Shown piece by piece: positions 34,900 to 44,469 of a stretch of 64,000 nucleotides of DNA. Position numbers and translations under genes: made by a program. The stretch is taken from the NCBI RefSeq assembly GCF_007558825.1, contig NZ_VLTK01000004.1:77460-141459 (forward strand). Direction: 5' to 3'. This DNA comes from Brevibacterium aurantiacum (GTDB lineage: Bacteria > Actinomycetota > Actinomycetes > Actinomycetales > Brevibacteriaceae). Each line of letters begins with the position of its first letter. Position 1 is the first letter of the stretch. The notes under the pieces are model-generated. The model saw nothing but the letters and a program-made list of their open reading frames with translations. It ran no database searches and was not told where the DNA came from.

Positions 34900-35510
34900 T
34901 CCGCCTGCACGTCCTCGATGAGTCCTTTGAGCGTCGACTCATCGACCTCTCCGACGACTCGAGCTGCGGCGCGACCCTTTGCGTCGAGGACGACGGTGGA
35001 GGGTGTGGCCTGCGGCGGGAGGACCCCCGAGAGCAGAGCCACCATGTCGCCGTTGGTGTCGAGCATGTTCGCATAGGGAATCTGGTAGTTCGAGACGAAG
35101 GCGTTCGCTGCGGCCTCCTGGTCGCGGACATTGACGCCGAGGAACTGGACCTCGTCACCGAATTCCTCGGCCAGGGACTTGAGCGCCGGGGCTTCCTTCC
35201 GGCACGGTGGGCAGGCCGCGTACCAGAGGTTGATGACGACCGGGTTGGGCCGGAGATCGGCCAGCGACATCGGCTTCCCGTCGAGTGTCTCGAAGTTCAA
35301 CTCCAGAGGCTCCCCGCGTTTGTCCTTGGCCACCTGGGACACGACACCGGAGCCGGACACATATCCCTGATCGGATCCGGCCTGATCGGCCAGTTCGTCA
35401 TTCTCACTGCACGCGCTGAGAACCACAGCGGTGCCAGCGACCAGTCCGGTCAGGAGGGTGCGACGGTTCATCGGGTTGGTGCGGTCGAACCGATTGGGGC
35501 GGGCATTCAT
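34896..35510 (-). CDS. TlpA/ResA-type thiol-disulfide oxidoreductase, lipoprotein
   Basis: A 204-residue exported thioredoxin-fold protein that would keep apocytochrome cysteines reduced for heme attachment. The signal RRTLLTGLVAGTAVVLSAC ends in the lipobox LSAC (Cys about 34). The redox motif is ACPPCRKE about residue 105 within VVINLWYAACPPCRKEAP. A later cis-Pro region is TPSTVVLDAKG. The start overlaps the phosphatase stop (ATGA); an internal Met (residue 14) gives a more standard signal peptide and may be the true start. Confidence 0.92.
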   Translation of the reverse strand: MNARPNRFDRTNPMNRRTLLTGLVAGTAVVLSACSENDELADQAGSDQGYVSGSGVVSQVAKDKRGEPLELNFETLDGKPMSLADLRPNPVVINLWYAACPPCRKEAPALKSLAEEFGDEVQFLGVNVRDQEAAANAFVSNYQIPYANMLDTNGDMVALLSGVLPPQATPSTVVLDAKGRAAARVVGEVDESTLKGLIEDVQAE

Positions 35511-36148
35511 GCTCCCGCCACCGCTTGCCCGGGCTGCAGATCTGCACAGATGCTCTCGTAACTCACGGATACAAGTGTGGACGATTCGAATGTGAAACTG
35601 GTGATAGATGCCAGGTCACACTCCCGTTTCCGAGGGTCGTGGACGAGCGAGCGCTCCTCCCCCGCCAAGCGTGTCATCCAGATCGGAAGCTGATGGGAGA
35701 CGATGACGCCCTCGGCCTCGGGTCCATGCTTGGCGAGCTTTGTGCGCAGGCTGGCCATGCCTGCCTGCATCCGCAGAACGATCTGCCTGTAGGGCTCACC
35801 CCAGGACGGTGTCAACGGGTTGTACAGCCGGAGCAGATTGCGCGGTTCGGCCAACATGCGACCGTTGACCTTCTGGCCTTCAAAGGAGTTCGCCGCTTCG
35901 ATCACGCGGTCATCGGTGAAGACCGGCAGCTCGAGTCGCTGGCGCAGCGGGGTGATCGTCTGCTGCGCCCGCAGCAGCGGGGAGCACACGAGCTCGACCG
36001 GGGGCGCCGAGGCTGCCGCGAAGTGCTCGCCGACCCGTCGGGCCATCTCGTGTCCGCGTTCGGTCAGACCGAAGTTCGGCAGCCGTCCGTAGAGGATGCG
36101 CTCCGGATTGTCGACCTCCCCGTGCCTGACCAGGTGGATCGTCGTCAT
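35507..36148 (-). CDS. histidine phosphatase-family protein
   Basis: A 213-residue phosphoglycerate mutase-like phosphatase. The catalytic motif is LVRHGEVDNPERILYG at residues 6-21, with GLTERGHEMA following. A second catalytic His is in GVIVSHQLPIW. The substrate is unknown; such genes commonly sit between hemL and the cytochrome c genes in actinobacteria. It overlaps hemL by one base and tlpA by four, so it is part of the same transcript. A metabolite-repair or nucleotide phosphatase role is possible but unsupported. Confidence 0.88.
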   Translation of the reverse strand: MTTIHLVRHGEVDNPERILYGRLPNFGLTERGHEMARRVGEHFAAASAPPVELVCSPLLRAQQTITPLRQRLELPVFTDDRVIEAANSFEGQKVNGRMLAEPRNLLRLYNPLTPSWGEPYRQIVLRMQAGMASLRTKLAKHGPEAEGVIVSHQLPIWMTRLAGEERSLVHDPRKRECDLASITSFTFESSTLVSVSYESICADLQPGQAVAGA

Positions 36149-37485
36149 CAGTTCCCCTGCGTGTTCGGTACACTCGCTGCCGCCTTGGCTGCGGCCGGCA
36201 GTGCCGAGATGATCCGATCGAGGATTTCATCGGTGTGGGCGTAGGAGAGGAACCAGGCTTCGAAGGCGCTCGGCGGCATGTGGATGCCCGCATCCAACAT
36301 GGCGTTGAAGAACGCGGAGTAGCGCTCGACGTTCTGCGTCCGCGCGTCGTCGTAGTTGATGACCTCATGGTCGGTGAAGAACACGGAGAACATCGAATTC
36401 GCCGACTGTATGGTGTGCGCCACACCTTCAGCCTCCAGCGCAGAGGCGACTGCGGGGCGCAGAATGTCCGCAGCGCGGGAGATGTGTGAATACACATCGA
36501 GTTCAGTCGTCAGCTTCAGCGTGGTCAAGCCGGCGGCAGTGGCCACAGGGTTTCCGGACAGGGTTCCCGCCTGGTAGACCGGGCCTGTCGGTGCCAGATG
36601 CTCCATCACGTCGGCACGTCCGCCGAAGGCCGCGGCCGGGAAGCCGCCGCCCATGACCTTGCCGAAGGTGAACAGGTCAGCAGGTCCCTCCGGGTAGCCG
36701 AGAGATTCGGCTTCATAGCCGTACCAGCCTGCGGCCGAGACGCGGAAGCCTGTCATCACTTCGTCGCTGATCATCAGAGCACCGTGGGCCCTGGTCAGGC
36801 GGCGGATGGTGTTGGTGAAGCCGTCGCGAGGTGGCACGACGCCCATGTTGCCCGGACTCGCTTCTGTGATGACGCAGGCGATCTCATCACCGTGTTCGGC
36901 GAAGACGGTCTCCAGGCCGGCTGCGTCGTTGTAGTCGACGACGATCGTGTCCGAGGCCTGTGCACCGGTCACACCCGGGGTGTCGGGCAGGGAGAAGGTC
37001 GCCAGACCGGATCCCGCCTGGGCCAGAAGCGCGTCGACGTGTCCGTGGTAGCACCCGGCGAACTTCACGATCTTCGCCCGACCCGTGTATCCGCGGGCCA
37101 ATCGGATGGCGCTCATGGTCGCCTCGGTGCCCGAGGACACGAGCCGGACCTGGTCGACGGGCTCGACTCGGGCGACGATCTCTTCGGCGAGTTCGACCTC
37201 GCCGGTCGACGGTGTGCCGAAGGAGAAGCCCTTGACGGCGGCTTCCTGCACAGCCGCGACCACCTCGGGACGGGAGTGGCCCATGATCATCGGACCCCAC
37301 GAACCGATGAGGTCGATGTAGTCATTGCCGTCGGCGTCACGCAGCCATGCTCCGGTCGCCGAGGTGATGAAGCGCGGGGTGCCCCCGACGGCTTTGAAGG
37401 CCCGCACCGGTGAGTTCACTCCACCGGGGATGACATGTTCGGCGCGCTCGAACAGCGCAGCCGACTTCGCAGTCTCGTGTTTCAT
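36148..37485 (-). CDS. hemL: glutamate-1-semialdehyde 2,1-aminomutase
   Basis: A 445-residue PLP enzyme that converts glutamate-1-semialdehyde to 5-aminolevulinate, the step after HemA. Visible: [43 protein letters not shown] (PLP Asp region) and [16 protein letters not shown] with the Schiff-base Lys. The start is fixed by AGGAGA five bases before the ATG. The gene is downstream of the hemB-marR end of the heme operon by 44 bases and leads into the cytochrome c block. Confidence 0.96.
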   Translation of the reverse strand: MKHETAKSAALFERAEHVIPGGVNSPVRAFKAVGGTPRFITSATGAWLRDADGNDYIDLIGSWGPMIMGHSRPEVVAAVQEAAVKGFSFGTPSTGEVELAEEIVARVEPVDQVRLVSSGTEATMSAIRLARGYTGRAKIVKFAGCYHGHVDALLAQAGSGLATFSLPDTPGVTGAQASDTIVVDYNDAAGLETVFAEHGDEIACVITEASPGNMGVVPPRDGFTNTIRRLTRAHGALMISDEVMTGFRVSAAGWYGYEAESLGYPEGPADLFTFGKVMGGGFPAAAFGGRADVMEHLAPTGPVYQAGTLSGNPVATAAGLTTLKLTTELDVYSHISRAADILRPAVASALEAEGVAHTIQSANSMFSVFFTDHEVINYDDARTQNVERYSAFFNAMLDAGIHMPPSAFEAWFLSYAHTDEILDRIISALPAAAKAAASVPNTQGN

Positions 37486-37529
37486 GGGTTCTCCTGAAGA
37501 GGTCGCCGGATCGGTGGTCGGTTCAGATG

Positions 37530-38063
37530 TTAGTCGAGTCCGTGAGCTCGGTTCGCAGACGTCGAAGGTTCGGCATCGGTCGGTGGTGAATCGACGGGCC
37601 CCTGGCCGATCTCACGCATGTGGGCGGTGACCTTGCCGAACACACGCCCCAGGGTCGCCATCTCCTCTGGCTCGAGCAGGTCGACGAGGTGATCGCGGAC
37701 GCCTCCCACATGTGTGGGAGCCATTGTCACGAGAAGCTCCCAGCCGGCATCGGTCATCTGGCAGTTGACTCCGCGTCCGTCTTCGGGAATCGAGAAGCGC
37801 TCGAGGAGGCCCTTCTTCTCCATCCGAGCCACACTGTGCGTCAGACGCGAACGCGACATCGTCGTGTCCATTGCGAGCAGAGCCATGCGCATCGTCCGGT
37901 TCTCATGTTCGCTCAGCCGGACCAGGATCTCGTATTCGGGCATGCCGATGTTGTGGTGCTCCCGCAGTTCCTTGTCCAGCTGCGTGGTCAGCAGCTGGGA
38001 CCCGGTGAGATAGCTTCTCCAAGCCTTCTGATCGGCGCCGCTGAGCCATCGTGGTTCGCTCAT
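37530..38063 (-). CDS. MarR-family transcriptional regulator
   Basis: A 177-residue winged-helix regulator. The DNA-binding part is about residues 55-120: [21 protein letters not shown] (helix-turn-helix) then [12 protein letters not shown] and the wing region [13 protein letters not shown]. Its ATG overlaps the hemB stop (ATGA), so it is expressed with the heme genes. It may sense heme, oxidant or a phenolic, but no effector is indicated by sequence. The frame is open 64 codons upstream inside hemB; those residues are not MarR-like. Confidence 0.88.
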   Translation of the reverse strand: MSEPRWLSGADQKAWRSYLTGSQLLTTQLDKELREHHNIGMPEYEILVRLSEHENRTMRMALLAMDTTMSRSRLTHSVARMEKKGLLERFSIPEDGRGVNCQMTDAGWELLVTMAPTHVGGVRDHLVDLLEPEEMATLGRVFGKVTAHMREIGQGPVDSPPTDAEPSTSANRAHGLD

Positions 38064-39067
38064 CAGAGTGCTCCGTCCTGCGTCTGCGAGGTCAGGCGCT
38101 GCGCGACCTCTGTGGCCCAGTAGGTGAGGATCGCGTCGGCTCCGGCACGTTTGAAGGCGATGAGGGATTCCTCGATGGCGCGTTCGCGGTCGATGGCTCC
38201 GGCGGAGGCTGCGAATTCGATCATCGCGTACTCCCCCGACACCTGGTAGGCCCACACGGGCACCGGCGACTCGCAGGCCACCTCGGCGAGGACGTCAAGG
38301 TAGGGCATGCCGGGCTTGACCATGACGATGTCGGCACCTTCGGCCAGGTCGAGGTCGAGTTCGCGCATGGCCTCGCGGCCGTTCGCAGGATCCTGCTGGT
38401 AGGTCTTGCGGTCGCCTTGGAGCTCCGAATCCACGGCTTCGCGGAACGGACCGAAGAACGCCGAAGCGTATTTTGCGGAGTAGGCCATCACGACCACGTC
38501 GGTGAAGCCTTCGAGGTCCAGTGCCTCCCGGCAGGCCGCGACCTGACCGTCCATCATCCCGGACAGTCCCACCACGTGGGCTCCGGCGCGAGCCTGCGAC
38601 ACAGCCATGGAGGCGTAGCGCGTCAGGGTTGCGTCGTTGTCGACTCCGCCCGCGGAATCGAGGACACCGCAGTGTCCGTGAGAGGTGAACTCGTCGAGGC
38701 ACAGATCGGCCATGATGACCGTCGTATCGCCGAGGTTGTCCCGCAGCAGCGTCAACGCTCGGTTGAGGATGCCCTCGGGATCATCGGCCTGTGAACCGTC
38801 ATTGTCCTTGTGCTCCGGAATTCCGAACAGCATCAGTCCGCCGACACCGGCGTCCACAGCTTCGTTGGCTGCCTCGAGCAGGGAATCCAGGGTGTGCTGG
38901 ACGACGCCGGGCATGCTGGTCAGCGGTGCCGGTTCGCTCAGCGTCTCCTTGACGAACATGGGCAGGATGAGATCGGCCGGGTGCAGGCGCGACTCGGAGA
39001 CGAGCCGGCGCAGGGCCGGTGTCGTCCGCAGGCGGCGGGGCCGAACAGTTCCGGGAACCAATGTCAT
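38063..39067 (-). CDS. hemB: delta-aminolevulinic acid dehydratase
   Basis: A 334-residue porphobilinogen synthase that condenses two 5-aminolevulinates. Active-site regions are [18 protein letters not shown] and [12 protein letters not shown], each with a Schiff-base Lys. The metal site reads [14 protein letters not shown], in which one zinc Cys of the animal-type site is replaced by Asp/Glu, so it is probably magnesium-dependent. The start ATG at 39067 lies one base from the hemD stop. Length is normal. Confidence 0.96.
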   Translation of the reverse strand: MTLVPGTVRPRRLRTTPALRRLVSESRLHPADLILPMFVKETLSEPAPLTSMPGVVQHTLDSLLEAANEAVDAGVGGLMLFGIPEHKDNDGSQADDPEGILNRALTLLRDNLGDTTVIMADLCLDEFTSHGHCGVLDSAGGVDNDATLTRYASMAVSQARAGAHVVGLSGMMDGQVAACREALDLEGFTDVVVMAYSAKYASAFFGPFREAVDSELQGDRKTYQQDPANGREAMRELDLDLAEGADIVMVKPGMPYLDVLAEVACESPVPVWAYQVSGEYAMIEFAASAGAIDRERAIEESLIAFKRAGADAILTYWATEVAQRLTSQTQDGAL

Positions 39068-39068
39068 G

Positions 39069-40661
39069 TCAGGCCTTCTTTCTGCGGCGTTTCTGGCTGG
39101 GGCGCGTCGGGGTGGTTCCCGCCGCCAGGTCGTCTTCGCGTGCGGACATCGCGAATTCGACCAATCCGTCGATGAGGGAGGTGAGGTTGGCTTCCTCGGC
39201 GAGGACGTCGACTCGCAGGCCGTGTTCAGCCGCGGTGTTCGCCGTGGCAGGTCCAATGCAGCAGATCACCGAGGTGGCTGCCGGCTTTCCGGCAATCCCG
39301 ACGAGGTTGCGCACCGTGGAGGAGGACGTGAAGAGGAAGGCGTCGAAGTCACCGGCCTTGATGGCTTCCCGGATGGGAGCCGGAGGCGGCGAGGCGCGCA
39401 CGGTGCGGTAGGCCGTGACGTCGTCCGGGTCCCAGCCCTTCTCCAGGAGACCGGCCACGAGCACCTCGGTGGCGATGTCGGCGCGCGGCAGGAGCACCGT
39501 GTTCATGGGGTCGATGTCGTCGACGTAGTCCGGCCAGGCCGCAGCGAGGCCACGGGCCGAGTGTTCTCCGTCGGGGACGAGGTCGGGGGTGATGCCCCAG
39601 TCGATGAGTGAAGCGGCGGTGCGACCGCCGACGGCCGCAACCTTGACACCGGAGAGTGAGCGGGAGTCGAGACCGAAGTCCTCGAACCACATGCGCACGG
39701 CGCGGACAGCGTTGACCGAGGTGAAACCCACCCATTCGTACGATCCGTCGACGAGGCCCCGGATCGCCTTCTCCATCTGAGTCGGCGTGCGCGGGGGCTG
39801 AACGGCGATCGTGGGGACAACGGTGCCGACAGCACCCAGCTCCCCCAGCGCCTCGGCGGTGGAGGTGCCCTGTTCCTTCGTCCGCGGGATGAGGACCTGC
39901 CATCCGAAGAGAGGCTTGGTCTCGAACCAGCTGAGTGCACCCCGCGATTCCACTCCCTGTCCCATGATGACCACCATACGATCTCCGCCGGACTGCGCCA
40001 TCGTCAGGGCCTGCCCCAGGGTGGTCTCCACACTCGTCTGATCGGTTGTGGAGATGCCCCAGCCCAGGAGCACCTTCGTGTTCTCATCCCAGCCGTCGTC
40101 GAGCAGAGCGCGGATCGCCTGTTCCTGATCGGCTGTCGTGCCCGTGAGCACGTGGGTGGTGTTGCGGTGCCGGGACACGTCGACGTGGGTCTGAGGGCCC
40201 GCCTCGATGAAGCGGACCGAACGCACTCGGTTCGTCGTCAGCGCGGTGCCGGTGTAGGCGGAGGTTGCCGCCGAAAGTCCGACTCCGGGTACGATCTCGA
40301 CGTCGACGTCGGCCTTGCGGCACACCGCGGCTTCTGCTGTCGTCGTCGTGAACAGGATGCCGTCATCGGAACTCAGCCGCACCACGGTTTTGTCTGGGCG
40401 AGCCAGCTCGGCCAGCTTGCGTCCCCGTGTCGAGGCCGTCGCACCGAGTTGAGCAGCCTCGATGATCTCGGTGGCCTGCGGAACATAGGCGGTGACGATC
40501 TCAGAATGCACGTGGGTGTCGTAGACGACGATCTCGGCGTTTGCGAGGATGTCGGCGCCGCGAATCGTCATCAGACCCGACTCACCGGGGCCGCTGCCGA
40601 TGAAGACGACGCGGGGTGAGACGGGCAGAAGACGTCGGGGCTGAACCTGGCCGGTAGTCAT
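39069..40661 (-). CDS. hemD: uroporphyrinogen-III synthase with degenerate N-terminal methyltransferase-like domain
   Basis: A 530-residue protein. Residues about 15-255 resemble uroporphyrinogen-III methyltransferase (SUMT): [20 protein letters not shown] and [16 protein letters not shown] are clear. However, the SAM-binding GGDP region of active SUMT is replaced by [15 protein letters not shown], so methylation is doubtful. Residues about 265-500 are HemD, with [13 protein letters not shown] and [17 protein letters not shown], and cyclise hydroxymethylbilane to uroporphyrinogen III. The tail is Lys/Arg-rich. It overlaps the hemA-hemC gene by four bases. Similar fusions are usual in actinobacteria. 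Confidence 0.92.
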   Translation of the reverse strand: MTTGQVQPRRLLPVSPRVVFIGSGPGESGLMTIRGADILANAEIVVYDTHVHSEIVTAYVPQATEIIEAAQLGATASTRGRKLAELARPDKTVVRLSSDDGILFTTTTAEAAVCRKADVDVEIVPGVGLSAATSAYTGTALTTNRVRSVRFIEAGPQTHVDVSRHRNTTHVLTGTTADQEQAIRALLDDGWDENTKVLLGWGISTTDQTSVETTLGQALTMAQSGGDRMVVIMGQGVESRGALSWFETKPLFGWQVLIPRTKEQGTSTAEALGELGAVGTVVPTIAVQPPRTPTQMEKAIRGLVDGSYEWVGFTSVNAVRAVRMWFEDFGLDSRSLSGVKVAAVGGRTAASLIDWGITPDLVPDGEHSARGLAAAWPDYVDDIDPMNTVLLPRADIATEVLVAGLLEKGWDPDDVTAYRTVRASPPPAPIREAIKAGDFDAFLFTSSSTVRNLVGIAGKPAATSVICCIGPATANTAAEHGLRVDVLAEEANLTSLIDGLVEFAMSAREDDLAAGTTPTRPSQKRRRKKA

Positions 40662-43135
40662 ACCTGCTCCTGGACCTTGACAGGGGTGAGGTGATCCGCG
40701 GAGTGTGCGGGATCGATGCCGAGCTGTCCCAGCAGATCTTCTGCCGCTGCGGTGCCGAGTTCGTCGGCGAGCCGAGCGAGCTCCTTGCCTGTGATCGACA
40801 GCTGGTTCGCGCTGCCCGAGTCCAGATCCACGTCCGGAGTCATGGGCAGCGGGGCGCTCTGGCGAGTGCGGGCGAGGTTTCCGTCGTCATCGGCCATGAC
40901 CGCGTCGACGACGAAGTCCGAGCCCTGGATTGTGGCCAGCGCACCGATGGGGGCAGAACATCCGGCCTCTGCCCGGGACAGGATCGCCCGCTCGCAGGTC
41001 ACGGCCAGGTCGGTGGCCTCATCGTGGAGGCGCTTGAGCTGATCGCGGACCTCGGCATCGGCTGCCATGACTTCGTTGTCGAGGGCGAAGGGGCTGTCTG
41101 CTCCCCGCGTCTCAACGGCCAGGGCTCCCTGCCCAGGGGCGGGAAGCATCGTGTCGAAGTCGAGGGAATCGGTGGCCTCGGCCAAGCGGCCGATCCGGCG
41201 GACACCGGCCGCGGCCAGCACGACTGCGTCGAGCCGTCCGTCACGGACGTGGGCGATTCGTGTGTCGACGTTTCCGCGGACCCCGCGGACCTCGATATCG
41301 GGTCTCGCGGCGCGCAGCTGCACAGCACGGCGCGGGGAGCCGGTGCCGACGACGCTGCCTGCGGGCAGGTCCGCAAAGCTCAGGCCGTCCCGGCCGATGA
41401 GGACATCGGCGGGATCGACCCGGGGCGGGATCGCAGCCATCTGGATGCCGGCCTCGGGTGTGGTGGGCAGGTCCTTGAGCGAATGCACTGCGATGTCGAT
41501 CTTTCCCTGATGCAGCGCCTGCCGGACGGCGGAGACGAAGACGCCGGTACCGCCGAATCCGGTCAGGGGCGACATATTGACGTCGCCCTCGGTCACGACC
41601 TCGACGATCTCGACGCGCCAGCCGGTCAGTGCCGCCAACTGGTGGGCGATCGCTGTGGATTGGGAGCGCGCGAGCTTCGAGCGGCGGGTGCCCAGGCGGA
41701 TCGTGCGACCGGAGAAGTGCTCGGGTTCGACGATGTCGAGGGTGTGGTCGGCAACGGGACGCACACCGTCGGCCTCAACGTGATTCGCGCTCGAGGCCGT
41801 GGCGATCTTGGTCTCCGGCTTCGCAATCGAGTGGGCGACCTTGTTCGTCGGCAGGTCGAACAGCTGCATCAGCGCCTGCGCGTAGTCGACGTCGGAGTCC
41901 GTGACGGCCAGTTCCTTGACCTTGACCGTCGGTGTGTGGATCAGCTTCTCTGCCACACGGTGCAGGGACTTGCGGATCTCGGCGAAGGCCTTGTCATCGA
42001 CATCGGCGCCGATTTTCTTCTCCAGACGCTTCGTCTCCGCGGCGAGCACATCCTTGGCGTGGCTGCGCAGCGCCGTGACTGTGGGGGCGACCGATCGTTC
42101 CTTGGCACCGGACTCGAGCTTGGCCAGCTCTTCCTGAATGATCGCACGCACCGACTCGACGGTCTCGACGACCGCAGCGTCACGCTGGTTCGCGGAGCTG
42201 GTGAGCATGGTTCGGATCTCGGCAAGGCCGAAGAGTGCGACGTGTTCGAACTCGCGCACCGTGGGGTCGATGTCGTGGGGCAGGGCGAGGTCGACGAAGG
42301 CCTTGTTGGCTGCGCCCTTGGGGTTCTGGGACAGACCGGCCTGTATGTCCTCACGGGTGACCACGACTTCCCGGGCGCCTGTGCAGGAGATGATGAGGTC
42401 GGCGTCGGCGATCTCCTCGGCGAGGATCCGGGAGGTCAGTTCGCGGGCACGTCCGCCCACCTCGGCGACGAGGCGCTCTGCTTTGTCCACGGTCCGGTTG
42501 AGCACCGTGGTCTGCGACACGCCCTCCTTGTGCAGGCTCGAGACGACAAGGCCGGACATCGCTCCGGCACCGATGACCAGAGCATTCGCGGCCCGCAGGG
42601 ATCCGATGTGGGCTTGGGCGGCTTCGAGAGCGGCGCTGAAGAGAGAGCGGGCGACCTCGTCGAGTCCGGTCTCCGAATGCGCTCTTTTGCCCACCCGCAG
42701 GCTCTGCTGCAATGCATGCGAGAGGTCGGAGGTCAATGCTCCGGCCGACAGCGACTCGGTGAACGTCGAACGCAGCTGTCCCAAGATCTGGGCTTCGCCG
42801 ATCGCCATGGAATCAAGACCGCAGGAGACCTTGAGCAGGTGCTCCAGGGCTTGAGCATCGTAGTGGGCGTAGAAATGCCCGGCGATGTCCTGCCATTCCT
42901 TGTCGATGGAGGAGACAAGGGCATTGCCGAGATCGGCGAGGCCTCCGTGGAAGGCGGTGACATCGGCGATGAGCTCCAAGCGGTTGCACGTCGAGAGAAC
43001 CGCGAGCCCCTCCACATTGTCGCCGGCCAACGCGTCGGTGCGCAGTGCTCCGACCTCACCGGTGCCGAATGCGAGGGCGTCCAACATGTCGATCGGGGCC
43101 GACTGATGGGAAATGCCGAGAACCAAGAGAGTCAA
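40658..43135 (-). CDS. hemA: HemA-HemC fusion: glutamyl-tRNA reductase plus hydroxymethylbilane synthase
   Basis: One uninterrupted 825-residue frame. Residues 1-about 415 are glutamyl-tRNA reductase: VLGISHQSAP, catalytic Cys50 in LSTCNRLEL, GEAQILGQLR and the NADPH fold ALVIGAGAMSGLV. A linker of about 60 residues follows. Residues about 478-825 are hydroxymethylbilane synthase: TIRLGTRRSKLARSQS, VHSLKDLPT (catalytic Asp about 555), GTGSPRRAVQL, LPAPGQGALAVE, and the dipyrromethane-carrying Cys726 in AGCSAPIG. Both enzymes keep their key residues. These are normally two proteins separated by HemL and HemB steps, so this is a non-adjacent-step fusion. It overlaps rex and hemD by four bases each. 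Confidence 0.95.
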   Translation of the reverse strand: MTLLVLGISHQSAPIDMLDALAFGTGEVGALRTDALAGDNVEGLAVLSTCNRLELIADVTAFHGGLADLGNALVSSIDKEWQDIAGHFYAHYDAQALEHLLKVSCGLDSMAIGEAQILGQLRSTFTESLSAGALTSDLSHALQQSLRVGKRAHSETGLDEVARSLFSAALEAAQAHIGSLRAANALVIGAGAMSGLVVSSLHKEGVSQTTVLNRTVDKAERLVAEVGGRARELTSRILAEEIADADLIISCTGAREVVVTREDIQAGLSQNPKGAANKAFVDLALPHDIDPTVREFEHVALFGLAEIRTMLTSSANQRDAAVVETVESVRAIIQEELAKLESGAKERSVAPTVTALRSHAKDVLAAETKRLEKKIGADVDDKAFAEIRKSLHRVAEKLIHTPTVKVKELAVTDSDVDYAQALMQLFDLPTNKVAHSIAKPETKIATASSANHVEADGVRPVADHTLDIVEPEHFSGRTIRLGTRRSKLARSQSTAIAHQLAALTGWRVEIVEVVTEGDVNMSPLTGFGGTGVFVSAVRQALHQGKIDIAVHSLKDLPTTPEAGIQMAAIPPRVDPADVLIGRDGLSFADLPAGSVVGTGSPRRAVQLRAARPDIEVRGVRGNVDTRIAHVRDGRLDAVVLAAAGVRRIGRLAEATDSLDFDTMLPAPGQGALAVETRGADSPFALDNEVMAADAEVRDQLKRLHDEATDLAVTCERAILSRAEAGCSAPIGALATIQGSDFVVDAVMADDDGNLARTRQSAPLPMTPDVDLDSGSANQLSITGKELARLADELGTAAAEDLLGQLGIDPAHSADHLTPVKVQEQV

Positions 43136-43827
43136 TTCCTGTGCTCCTCAAAACCTGGGTTGAGCGGTGCCGAATCTAGCGCCGAATAGTATGCGAGTAC
43201 TTGCAGCTCACTGGCCAGATCGACTTGATGCACACGGATCGAATCCGGGGCGTCGAGCACGGTGGGTGCGAAGTTCAGGATCCCGCGCACGCCTGCCTCG
43301 GCGGCGATGTGCGCCGCCGCCGGTGCCGCGGATGCGGGTACTGCCATGACGACGAGGTCGATGTCCTCGGGCCAGGTGGCAAGTTCGGTGAGGTCTGAGA
43401 CCGGCAGAGTGCCGATCACGGTTCCGATCTTGGCCTCATCGGTGTCGAAGATTGCGGTGAGTGAAAGTCCGCGGCGTTTGAATCCTGCGTAGTCTGCCAG
43501 GGCTGAGCCCAGGCGACCGGCGCCGATGATGGCAACGGTGCGCGACCGGTCGAGACCGAGGAATGTGCGCAGAGTCGAGGCGAGATCCTCACAGGAGTAG
43601 CCGACCCCGCGCCGACCCGAGCGTCCCAGCTGGGACAGGTCCTTGCGCAGAATCGACGACGACACACCGCTGCGGGCCGCCAACGCCTCCGAGGAGATCG
43701 TTGACTGACCCGTTGCAGCGATCGTCTCAACCGTCTGCAGGTAGATCGGGAGTCGGGAGATGACGCGTTCGGGCACATCCTTGCGGACGACCCCCTCAAT
43801 GCTGTTGGCGGACAGAATCTCGCCCAC
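43132..43827 (-). CDS. rex: redox-sensing transcriptional repressor Rex
   Basis: A 231-residue NADH-sensing repressor. N-terminal winged helix (about 15-85) includes LPIYLQTVETIAATG, ISSEALAARSGVSSSILRKD and GRRGVGYSCEDL. The Rossmann domain has VAIIGAGRLGSALADY and MAVPASAA. By family knowledge it releases DNA when NADH is high and so induces respiratory genes. It is the leading regulator of the heme operon here, as in Streptomyces. I do not see a clear TTGTGA-N6-TCACAA Rex site in the short gap before it; the site may lie elsewhere. Start is GTG. Confidence 0.93.
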   Translation of the reverse strand: MGEILSANSIEGVVRKDVPERVISRLPIYLQTVETIAATGQSTISSEALAARSGVSSSILRKDLSQLGRSGRRGVGYSCEDLASTLRTFLGLDRSRTVAIIGAGRLGSALADYAGFKRRGLSLTAIFDTDEAKIGTVIGTLPVSDLTELATWPEDIDLVVMAVPASAAPAAAHIAAEAGVRGILNFAPTVLDAPDSIRVHQVDLASELQVLAYYSALDSAPLNPGFEEHRN

Positions 43828-43854
43828 GAAAACGCGTCACTCCTTCAAACGATC

Positions 43855-44100
43855 TCATGCGCCCAGAGCCTCAAGGGCTCTCGACAGCCGGCCCGAATCG
43901 ACCCGATGGAAGCTGTGCTGCCGGCCGTTGAGCAGGACCACTGGGACATCCCAGCCGTACTGCCCGGCAAGATCATCATCGGTATCGATGTCGATCTCAC
44001 TCACGCTGACGTCTCTGCCGGCCACAGCCTCGGCGATGGCATCCCTTGCGGTCTCGCACAGGTGGCAGTCGGCGCGTGTCAGGAAGGTCAATGTGACCAC
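43855..44100 (-). CDS. glutaredoxin-like protein (DUF836)
   Basis: An 81-residue thioredoxin-fold protein with the redox motif CHLC in FLTRADCHLCETA and the cis-Pro VPVVLLNG. The start is GTG at 44100: GAGGAG (44112-44107 on the minus strand) lies six bases before it, whereas an in-frame ATG at 44127 has no such site. It is 27 bases upstream of rex and on the same strand, so probably heads the heme operon. Homologues occupy the same place in mycobacteria before hemA. Its partner is unknown. Confidence 0.88.
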   Translation of the reverse strand: MVTLTFLTRADCHLCETARDAIAEAVAGRDVSVSEIDIDTDDDLAGQYGWDVPVVLLNGRQHSFHRVDSGRLSRALEALGA

Positions 44101-44128
44101 TGCACACTCCTCATCGGGCGACAACAAA

Positions 44129-44155
44129 CCCCGCCGAATTCAGATTCGAGCGGGG
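44129..44155 (-). terminator. intrinsic terminator after the bS22 gene
   Basis: CCCCGC-CGAAT pairs with ATTCG-(A)-GCGGGG around TCAG, an 11-bp stem with one bulged base. On the minus strand it is followed by TTTGTTGT, giving a standard Rho-independent terminator 20 bases beyond the bS22 stop and just before the ribosome binding site of the glutaredoxin-like gene. Confidence 0.8.
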
Positions 44156-44175
44156 GCGTAGGACCGTGTCCGGTC

Positions 44176-44274
44176 TTACTTCTTGTTGCGACGCTGGTGA
44201 CGTGTCTTGCGAAGCTGCTTACGGTGCTTCTTCTTCGACATACGCTTGCGGCGCTTCTTGATGACTGAGCCCAC
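44176..44274 (-). CDS. ribosomal protein bS22 (AURKAIP1/COX24-domain mini-protein)
   Basis: A 32-residue, extremely basic protein that starts GSVIKKRRKRMSKKKHRK and ends QRRNKK. This is the small actinobacterial ribosomal protein bS22, known from mycobacterial ribosome structures, where it sits in the small subunit near the decoding region. The GTG start at 44274 fits the family N-terminus (MGSVIKKRRKR type). The open frame extends 55 codons upstream, but those residues are not related to the family. An intrinsic terminator follows. Confidence 0.9.
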   Translation of the reverse strand: MGSVIKKRRKRMSKKKHRKQLRKTRHQRRNKK

Positions 44275-44469
44275 GCGGGTACCCCTTGTGATCGTCGGTG
44301 GAGGTGAACATCTGGTGCCCACCCTTTGAACTAACCGTGCAATTCTATCGCTTGGGCCTCTGCTTTCCCAAAACTGTGTCCAGATCCACAGCGCCGCCGG
44401 CACGATCCGCGGATTGGCGGTCTCGCGATCCCCGGGCACGCAAGCCTCAGTCGAAGCAGGCGGCCGACT

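Noticed and set aside
40691..43189. An 832-codon open frame on the plus strand opposite hemA-hemC
   Set aside because: It mirrors the whole fusion gene. Its residue make-up (Gly, Asp, Val, Gln and Arg without hydrophobic core patterns) is that of an antisense shadow in high-GC DNA, and no motif is seen.
43828..43854. A Rex operator directly before rex
   Set aside because: The gap is 27 bases and holds no TTGTGA-N6-TCACAA-like palindrome. Control may act further upstream.
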